Source: Mucilaginibacter sp.
GTDB taxonomy: Bacteria; Bacteroidota; Bacteroidia; Sphingobacteriales; Sphingobacteriaceae
Direction of reading: 5' to 3'
Assembly (NCBI GenBank): GCA_028287865.1
Contig: JAQBOU010000226.1
Span: forward strand, 1 to 32,580
DNA: 32,580 nt
Shown here: positions 26,829-32,580 of the stretch, piece after piece
Layout of the letters: each line of letters opens with the position of its first letter
Position numbering within the stretch: the first letter of the stretch is position 1
The notes under the pieces: generated by a model
The model's input: only the letters and a program-made list of their open reading frames with translations
Told to the model about the DNA's origin: nothing
The model's database searches: none
Made by a program: the position numbers and the translations under genes

Positions 26829-27278
26829 TTAGGCATTTGCCACCAGCTTGCTAAGGCTGCGGTACAAATAGTTGCCGAAAATATGCCTGCGCGCAAATCT
26901 CCCGGGTGAATCGGCATTGATGAATTTCCTGTACACTTCTTTGGGTACGTCAAAATACTCGTACGCGCTGCCGTCAGAAAAATTTACGGTAAGTACCTGA
27001 GATTTATAGTCAAAATCAGTAATGCCGGCATTAGCGGTAGTATCGGTATATTCCGAAATTGACTGGTCGCGTGTTTCCGGTGCTATACTCACCAAAAAAT
27101 GATAAGCCTCAATAATGTGTTTGCTTTTTTCCTCGGCTTCTAAACGCAGTTCAGCATTGTCGTGAAATTTATCGGGATGCCAGGTTTTTATTAAACTTCG
27201 GTAAACAGTTTTTAGTTCCTGCAATTCGGCTGCTTCATTTACGCTCAGCAACTTCCGGTAATCAACAATTTTTTTCAT
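26829..27278 (-). CDS. J-domain protein with C-terminal KTSC domain
   Basis: TVYRSLIKTWHPDKFH (HPD) followed by ITDFDYKSQVLTVNFSDGSAYEYFDVPKEVYRKFINADSPGRFARRHIFGNYLYRSL. Confidence 0.88.
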   Translation of the reverse strand: MKKIVDYRKLLSVNEAAELQELKTVYRSLIKTWHPDKFHDNAELRLEAEEKSKHIIEAYHFLVSIAPETRDQSISEYTDTTANAGITDFDYKSQVLTVNFSDGSAYEYFDVPKEVYRKFINADSPGRFARRHIFGNYLYRSLSKLVANA

Positions 27279-27418
27279 AGCATTTTCTCTTATCTTATTG
27301 TCGTTGAAGAGGAAAGCTAATTACTTGTTAATACCTATTTCAAGAAAATAATTTTGCAAAGGTACAGTTTCTTACCGAGAAAAAATCCATAGAAGCAAAG
27401 TGTTGCGTCTTTGCATTG

Positions 27419-28441
27419 TCAGGATACCGTTATTTCGCCCCGTATATCAGTTTCCAGCCAGTGTTTAACTTCTTTTGAATCTTCAAAGTGCCCCAGGAGG
27501 TACATCATTTTAGTAACTGCGGACTCGTAGGTCATGTCATAACCATTGGCTACACCGATGTCTTTTAACTGCCTGCTGGTTTCATATCGGCCCAGCTCAA
27601 CGGTACCAACCTTGCATTGGGAAATATCAAGGATCACTTTACCGCTGTCGATGGCATTTTTAAGCAGGTCCACAAACCACTGGTCGGTAGTGGTATTCCC
27701 CGCGCCGAACGTTTCCATCACTATGCCACGTACGTCTGCTGTTAAAATAGTTTCTACAACCTTTGGGCTGATGCCGGGATATAATTTCAATACGGCGACA
27801 TCGCTTACCAGGTTTTTATGTACGATTAGCGGTTCGCCATCCTGCGGATGCCTGATGTCATTAACACTGAAACGCAGGTGTACACCAGACTCGGCCAGTA
27901 TAGGGTAATTGGGAGACCGGAATGCCTCGAATTTAGAGGAGTTGTATTTAAACGACCGGTTACCCCTGAATAATTTGTAGTCAAAATAGATACAAACTTC
28001 GGGTACACGCGCACGTTCGTGCTTTTTAGCTTTGGCAATTTCAATGGCGGTCATTAAATTTTCCTTAGCATCGGTACGTACCGCGCTGATGGGCAACTGT
28101 GAGCCGGTAAAAATTACAGGTTTGCCCAAATTTTCGAGCATATAGCTCAACGCCGATGCTGTGAATGCCATCGTATCCGAACCATGCAATATCACAAAGC
28201 CATCAACTGAATCGTAATTAGCTTCTATTAGTCCGGCAAGCTCGCTCCAAACGGCAGGGTTCATATTAGACGAATCGATGATCTGTTCAAAGGAGTGTAC
28301 TTTTATTTTGCAATTAAGTTTCTCCAGCTCAGGCACATTGTCCATTATTTGCTCAAAATTAATTGGTTTGAGCACTTTTGTTTGGGGATCGGTCATCATA
28401 CCTATTGTCCCGCCGGTATAAATGATCAGAATCTGGTTCAT
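27419..28441 (-). CDS. ansA: Type I (cytosolic-type) L-asparaginase
   Basis: QILIIYTGGTIGMM (catalytic Thr), DGFVILHGSDTMAFTASALSYML, FTGSQLPISAVRTDAKENL, no signal peptide. Confidence 0.95.
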   Translation of the reverse strand: MNQILIIYTGGTIGMMTDPQTKVLKPINFEQIMDNVPELEKLNCKIKVHSFEQIIDSSNMNPAVWSELAGLIEANYDSVDGFVILHGSDTMAFTASALSYMLENLGKPVIFTGSQLPISAVRTDAKENLMTAIEIAKAKKHERARVPEVCIYFDYKLFRGNRSFKYNSSKFEAFRSPNYPILAESGVHLRFSVNDIRHPQDGEPLIVHKNLVSDVAVLKLYPGISPKVVETILTADVRGIVMETFGAGNTTTDQWFVDLLKNAIDSGKVILDISQCKVGTVELGRYETSRQLKDIGVANGYDMTYESAVTKMMYLLGHFEDSKEVKHWLETDIRGEITVS

Positions 28442-28483
28442 GCGTGTTAGGTTGTACTAAAAATAACTTTGTTATAAATATTG

Positions 28484-29251
28484 TTATACACCAAATATTT
28501 GCCTGGAATTTGCTGTGGTCACATTGGCTACAGTCGCCAGGTCGGTCTGGTGTAAATCTGCCACTTTTTGGGCTACATACATCAAATATGAGCTTTCATT
28601 AGGCTTGCCCCTGTACGGAACGGGTGTAAGGTACGGAGAATCTGTTTCTAAAACTATATGATTTAAATCGATTTGTGCCACGATTTTGTCTAACCCGGCA
28701 TTTTTGTAAGTAACTACGCCGCCAATTCCCAGGTAAAAGCCCAGGTCAATTATTTGATTGGCTTGCTCAAGCGTGCCTGTAAAACAGTGGAATATACCAC
28801 GCAGATTTTCGTCCTGCTCCTGCTGCAGCACTTCAAAAACCTCGTTAAAAGCGTCGCGGCAATGGATTACTATTGGCAGTTTTAATTGTTTCGCCCACGC
28901 TATTTGCTTTTTAAACACCTGTACTTGTTCTGTTAAAAATGTTTTGTCCCAATAAAGGTCTATCCCTATTTCGCCAACTGCTACAATTTTATGCTGATCA
29001 ATCGCCTTTTGGATCGTATTTAATTCTTCTTCCCAATCAGCTTTTACCGAACATGGATGCAAACCGAGCATTGGATAACAACTATCCGGAAATGATTCAA
29101 CAAGTGAAAAAACCATCGGAACGGAAGATGCATCAACATTTGGTAAAAATAAGCGGCCAACGTTGTTTTGTTTACACCGCTCCATTAATTCAATACGCTT
29201 TTCAATAGCTGTTTCGTAATACAGGTGCGTATGCGTATCGGTTAAAACCAT
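28484..29251 (-). CDS. TatD family metal-dependent hydrolase/DNase
   Basis: DTHTHLYYE, MLGLHPCSVKADWEEEL, AVGEIGIDLYWDKT, LPIVIHCRDAFNEV, LETDSPYLTPVPYRGKPNESSYL. Confidence 0.95.
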   Translation of the reverse strand: MVLTDTHTHLYYETAIEKRIELMERCKQNNVGRLFLPNVDASSVPMVFSLVESFPDSCYPMLGLHPCSVKADWEEELNTIQKAIDQHKIVAVGEIGIDLYWDKTFLTEQVQVFKKQIAWAKQLKLPIVIHCRDAFNEVFEVLQQEQDENLRGIFHCFTGTLEQANQIIDLGFYLGIGGVVTYKNAGLDKIVAQIDLNHIVLETDSPYLTPVPYRGKPNESSYLMYVAQKVADLHQTDLATVANVTTANSRQIFGV

Positions 29252-29379
29252 GCTGCAAAGTTAATTATCTGGTTAAAATTGTGGTAACGCCGGTGTTATT
29301 TAGCATGAATCTACATTGCAGATAAAAAACAGGCTGTAAATAAACAGGGTTGGGATGGCCTTTTAAATGGAAATTCAAA

Positions 29380-29408
29380 TTGCCTTTAAACAAATAGTTG
29401 TATTTTTG
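29380..29408 (+). promoter_or_regulatory. Putative asnS promoter TTG-N18-TATTTTTG
   Basis: TTG 29380-29382 and TATTTTTG 29401-29408 fit the Bacteroidota -33/-7 consensus, 19 nt before the asnS ATG. Confidence 0.55.
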
Positions 29409-29426
29409 CCGCTTTAAAAACATACT

Positions 29427-30875
29427 ATGAGCCAGCGGATAAAGATCAAGGCATTACTGGAAAGCGAACAAACTGATATTGAAGTAACAGTAAAAGGATG
29501 GGTACGTACCTTCCGTAATAACCAGTTTATTGCTTTGAATGACGGCTCAACCAATAGCAACATACAGGTTGTAGTCGATTTTGAAAATACAGACCAAGCC
29601 TTATTAAAAAGAATAACCACCGGCGCTGCCATCAGCGTTTCGGGCATATTGGTTGCTTCACTGGGCAAAGGACAAAAAGTTGAAGTTAAAGCAAAAGAAA
29701 TAGAGGTTTTAGGCGATAGTGATCCCGAAAAATATCCGTTGCAGCCAAAGAAACATAGCCTGGAGTTTTTGCGCGAAATAGCCCATCTGCGTTTTCGGAC
29801 CAGTACTTTTGGGGCTATTTTTCGTGTGCGTAACAGCCTGGCATTTGCCATACACCAGTTTTTCCAGGAACGCGGATTTATTTATTTACATACGCCGATC
29901 ATTACAGCCTCGGATGCCGAGGGTGCCGGCGAAACTTTCCATGTAACTAATTTCGATTTGGCTAATCCCCCTAAAACGGAAAGCGGTGAAATTGATTTTT
30001 CACAGGATTTTTTCGCCAAGGCAACCAACCTTACTGTGTCTGGTCAGTTGGAGGGGGAGTTAGGCGCAATGGCACTAAGTGATATTTATACTTTCGGACC
30101 AACATTCCGTGCTGAAAATTCGAATACAACCCGTCATTTAGCTGAGTTTTGGATGATAGAGCCCGAAATGGCTTTTTACGACCTGAACGATAACATGGAC
30201 CTTGCCGAAGCGTTGCTGAAGTACGTGATTAAATATGCTTTGGACAAAAATGCGGAGGATATTGAGTTTTTAACACAGCGCCTGCAAGAAGAAGAAAAAC
30301 AAAAGCCGCAAAATGAACGGTCGGAAATGTCGTTGCTGGAGAAATTGCAGTTTTGCCTGGATAACGACTTCGAACGTTTAACTTATACCGAGGCCATAGA
30401 GATACTCAGGGAATCGACCCCAAACAAAAAGAAAAAGTTTCAATACCCGGTGGAAGGCTGGGGTACCGATCTGCAATCAGAACATGAGCGTTACCTGGTT
30501 GAAAAGCACTTTAAAAAACCGGTGATCCTTACTGATTATCCGAAACAGATCAAAGCGTTTTATATGCGCCAGAATGAACCCGATGGTAGCGGGCGGGAAA
30601 CTGTTCGGGCCATGGACATCCTGTTTCCGGGTATTGGCGAAATTGTAGGCGGCTCGCAGCGTGAAGAACGCCTCGAAAAGCTGGAGCAGCGCATGGACGA
30701 AATGGGCATACCCAAGGATGAGCTTTGGTGGTACCTGGATACCCGGCGTTTTGGCGCTTGTCCGCATGCCGGTTTTGGATTGGGCTTTGAACGCCTGGTG
30801 CTGTTTGTAACCGGGATGGGCAATATCAGGGATGTGATCCCTTTCCCAAGGTTCCCGAAAAATGCAGAGTTTTGA
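29427..30875 (+). CDS. asnS: Asparagine-tRNA ligase
   Basis: OB-fold [18 protein letters not shown]; class II motifs [92 protein letters not shown]. Confidence 0.97.
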   Translation: MSQRIKIKALLESEQTDIEVTVKGWVRTFRNNQFIALNDGSTNSNIQVVVDFENTDQALLKRITTGAAISVSGILVASLGKGQKVEVKAKEIEVLGDSDPEKYPLQPKKHSLEFLREIAHLRFRTSTFGAIFRVRNSLAFAIHQFFQERGFIYLHTPIITASDAEGAGETFHVTNFDLANPPKTESGEIDFSQDFFAKATNLTVSGQLEGELGAMALSDIYTFGPTFRAENSNTTRHLAEFWMIEPEMAFYDLNDNMDLAEALLKYVIKYALDKNAEDIEFLTQRLQEEEKQKPQNERSEMSLLEKLQFCLDNDFERLTYTEAIEILRESTPNKKKKFQYPVEGWGTDLQSEHERYLVEKHFKKPVILTDYPKQIKAFYMRQNEPDGSGRETVRAMDILFPGIGEIVGGSQREERLEKLEQRMDEMGIPKDELWWYLDTRRFGACPHAGFGLGFERLVLFVTGMGNIRDVIPFPRFPKNAEF

Positions 30876-30891
30876 TCACAGATTTAGGTGG

Positions 30892-30968
30892 TTTTTTTGA
30901 TTGCACTGATTTTGGCTCTGTTGATGATTTTAATATTTGACTTATATTAATCTGTGAAATCAAAAAAA
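30892..30968. repeat. Imperfect intergenic inverted repeat downstream of asnS
   Basis: TTTTTTTGATTGCACTGATT (30892-30911) vs reverse complement of 30949-30968, TTTTTTTGATTTCACAGATT: 18/20. Confidence 0.65.
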
Positions 30969-30970
30969 TC

Positions 30971-31141
30971 AGTCTATTAAGTGCCTGCGCAGGCAATAAT
31001 GCCCCGAAACAACAAACAGATACCGTTGCCAAAGCAGATGTAACTAAAGACACACTGGGCATAGATACCAATAAATCAATTGTTAGGCATAGCAAGCTGA
31101 TTAAAAATGACACTTCGAAAAAGGCCAGAGCTAAACAATAA
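30971..31141 (+). pseudogene. Remnant of a small Lys/Asp/Thr-rich lipoprotein lacking its start and most of its signal peptide
   Basis: In-frame ...SLLSACAGNNAPKQQTDTVAKADVTKDTLGIDTNKSIVRHSKLIKNDTSKKARAKQ*. Lipobox-like LLSAC present, no ATG upstream in frame, stop at 30938-30940. Confidence 0.55.
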
Positions 31142-31225
31142 CTGCTTTGAACGATCAGATGGTCAAGTTTTATTAAAAACCAAATCGTAACGTCGTCTGT
31201 TAATCGTTTAACATTTAACTAAAAC

Positions 31226-31462
31226 ATGAAAAATAAGATCATAATCACAGCAATAATATGCAGCCTGGGGATTTTAGCTTCCTGCTCCGGCGACCATACA
31301 TCACAAAACGGACAGGACACCAATCATAACACCTACGGCGCAAAAGACACCGCGAAGGCAGACACCAGTAAAGCAACCGGGGGTGATAACAGTGGTTCAG
31401 GCGGATCCAAAATAGTAAAGGATACCGCTAAGAAAGATACAGCGAAGGCTGTTAAAAAATAA
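31226..31462 (+). CDS. Small lipoprotein, Lys/Asp/Thr-rich
   Basis: MKNKIIITAIICSLGILASCSGDHTSQN...: signal peptide with lipobox LASC; DTAKADTSKA repeats. Confidence 0.75.
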   Translation: MKNKIIITAIICSLGILASCSGDHTSQNGQDTNHNTYGAKDTAKADTSKATGGDNSGSGGSKIVKDTAKKDTAKAVKK

Positions 31463-31490
31463 GGCTACCGGCTTTTTAACCGATAGCAAA
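31463..31490 (+). terminator. Possible terminator after the small lipoprotein gene
   Basis: GCTACCGG-CTTTTTAA-CCGATAGC stem with one mismatch; T-run about 20 nt further on. Confidence 0.35.
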
Positions 31491-31553
31491 GACAATTATT
31501 TTTTTTAAAAACGTTAAAGAATAAAATTTATCTGTTTGATTTTGTATAGTTTA

Positions 31554-31586
31554 GAGATTGCTTCATTCCTCGCAACGACGTGCAGA
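31554..31586. repeat. Dispersed GAGATTGCTTC..TTCCTCGCAA.GACG-type intergenic repeat remnant
   Basis: GAGATTGCTTCATTCCTCGCAACGACGTGCAGA resembles the widespread 'GATTGCTTCGTTCCTCGCAATGACG' intergenic repeat. Confidence 0.45.
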
Positions 31587-31643
31587 GATAGTTTGCTTAA
31601 CATTGTATAAACTCATCCGGGAGGGCGTTACAAATAACCTTAT

Positions 31644-32580
31644 ATGTCGCACATTGCCATCTGGATCATTTCAATTTTAGCAATATCAGGTGTAATCATC
31701 CGCCCTTTTAATTTACCCGAGGCAGTTTGGGCTGTTACAGCGGCTGTAATATTAATTGTATTCAGATTGATTTTACCGGCCGAAGCTTTAACAGGGATTT
31801 CAAAGGGTATTGATGTATATCTTTTTCTTACAGGGATGATGATGCTGGCAGAAACTGCGCGAGAAGAAAAACTATTCGACTGGCTCGCTGCTCATGCTAC
31901 TGCATTTGCTAAAGGATCACCCACCCGGCTTTTTCTTTTAATTTACCTGGTAGGGATCATTGTAACCACCTTTTTGTCTAATGATGCAACAGCCGTTGTA
32001 TTAACACCGGCCGTTGCTGCCGCTGCCAGGGCAGCCAGGGTCAAAAACCCTCTTCCTTATCTTTTAATTTGTGCATTTATAGCAAATGCGGCTTCTTTCG
32101 TTTTGCCAATTTCAAATCCTGCTAACCTGGTAATTTATGCCAGCACTATGCCTCCACTGCTGCGGTGGCTATCCATATATACCCTACCTTCAATTGCTGC
32201 AATTGCTGTCACTTATTTAATGTTATATCTCACCCAACGCAGCGCACTAAAGCAACGTATTGAAACTACTATTCCATTAACTGTACTTTCACAAGGAGGG
32301 AAGACCGCCTTGACAGGCATTGCTGCAACAGCGGTTATATTACTTATCTCGTCAGCGCTGGATGTTCAGCTTGGCCTGCCTACAGCAATTACGGGTATAC
32401 TTACTTCGGCAATTGTGATTATATCGGCAAAAAAGAACCCTATGATCGTTATAAAAGGGGTGTCATGGTCAGTGCTTCCACTGGTTGCCGGGTTGTTTGT
32501 AATTGTTGAGGCACTCGACAAAACGGGGCTGACCCGAACTATTGGTATGTTGTTGCAAAAAGGGGCTGAACATTCGGTAG
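31644..32580 (+). CDS. ArsB/SLC13-type (ion transporter superfamily) permease, truncated by window end
   Basis: MSHIAIWIISILAISGVIIRPFNLPEAVWAVTAAVILIVFRLILPAEALTGISKGIDVYLFLTGMMMLAETAREEKLFDWLA...VGIIVTTFLSNDATAVVLTPAV...FIANAASFVLPISNPANLVIYA; open to the window end and absent from the ORF track. Confidence 0.85.
   Translation, partial: MSHIAIWIISILAISGVIIRPFNLPEAVWAVTAAVILIVFRLILPAEALTGISKGIDVYLFLTGMMMLAETAREEKLFDWLAAHATAFAKGSPTRLFLLIYLVGIIVTTFLSNDATAVVLTPAVAAAARAARVKNPLPYLLICAFIANAASFVLPISNPANLVIYASTMPPLLRWLSIYTLPSIAAIAVTYLMLYLTQRSALKQRIETTIPLTVLSQGGKTALTGIAATAVILLISSALDVQLGLPTAITGILTSAIVIISAKKNPMIVIKGVSWSVLPLVAGLFVIVEALDKTGLTRTIGMLLQKGAEHSV

Noticed and set aside
29414-29851. 145-aa minus ORF
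   Set aside because: Antisense shadow of asnS.
27419-30875. Asparaginase near asnS as an asparagine-sensing module
   Set aside because: They are on opposite strands with tatD between them; proximity alone is not evidence of a system.
30826-31113. 95-aa minus ORF after asnS
   Set aside because: Spans the asnS end, the inverted repeat and the lipoprotein remnant; no family signal. The + strand reading with a lipobox is more coherent.

Overview
This 32.6 kb window reads as Bacteroidota chromosome, most like Sphingobacteriaceae (Mucilaginibacter/Pedobacter-type). The basis is SusC/SusD, a T9SS type-B C-terminal domain, TAnnTTTG-type -7 promoter boxes, and the DUF177-rpmF-plsX-fabH-accB-accC gene order. 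Most of it is housekeeping: acetolactate decarboxylase, DsbA-family protein, MFS transporter, cryptochrome DASH, TetR-like regulator plus HAD phosphatase, rsmA, pdxA, an orphan SusC/SusD pair, a fatty-acid cluster with tandem fabH, tatC, rpiB, lutB-like, a large NHL/Ig-like T9SS cargo protein, an RRM protein, a J-domain/KTSC fusion, asparaginase, tatD, asnS, small lipoproteins and a truncated ArsB-like permease. I saw no rRNA, tRNA, CRISPR array, transposase or phage genes, and no convincing new multi-gene system. The observations most worth following up are non-coding or evolutionary: (i) a family of ATGTGCAGAT/ATCTGCACAT inverted-repeat elements at three gene junctions around accB/accC/tatC/rpiB; (ii) a 15-bp-arm palindrome on the MFS promoter; (iii) a tandem fabH duplication that copied the plsX 3' end and carries a 117-bp identical tract suggestive of gene conversion; (iv) a lipoprotein remnant whose signal peptide is replaced by an intergenic inverted repeat; (v) small ORFs missed by the ORF track. 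All calls come from reading the sequence; no database search was run.
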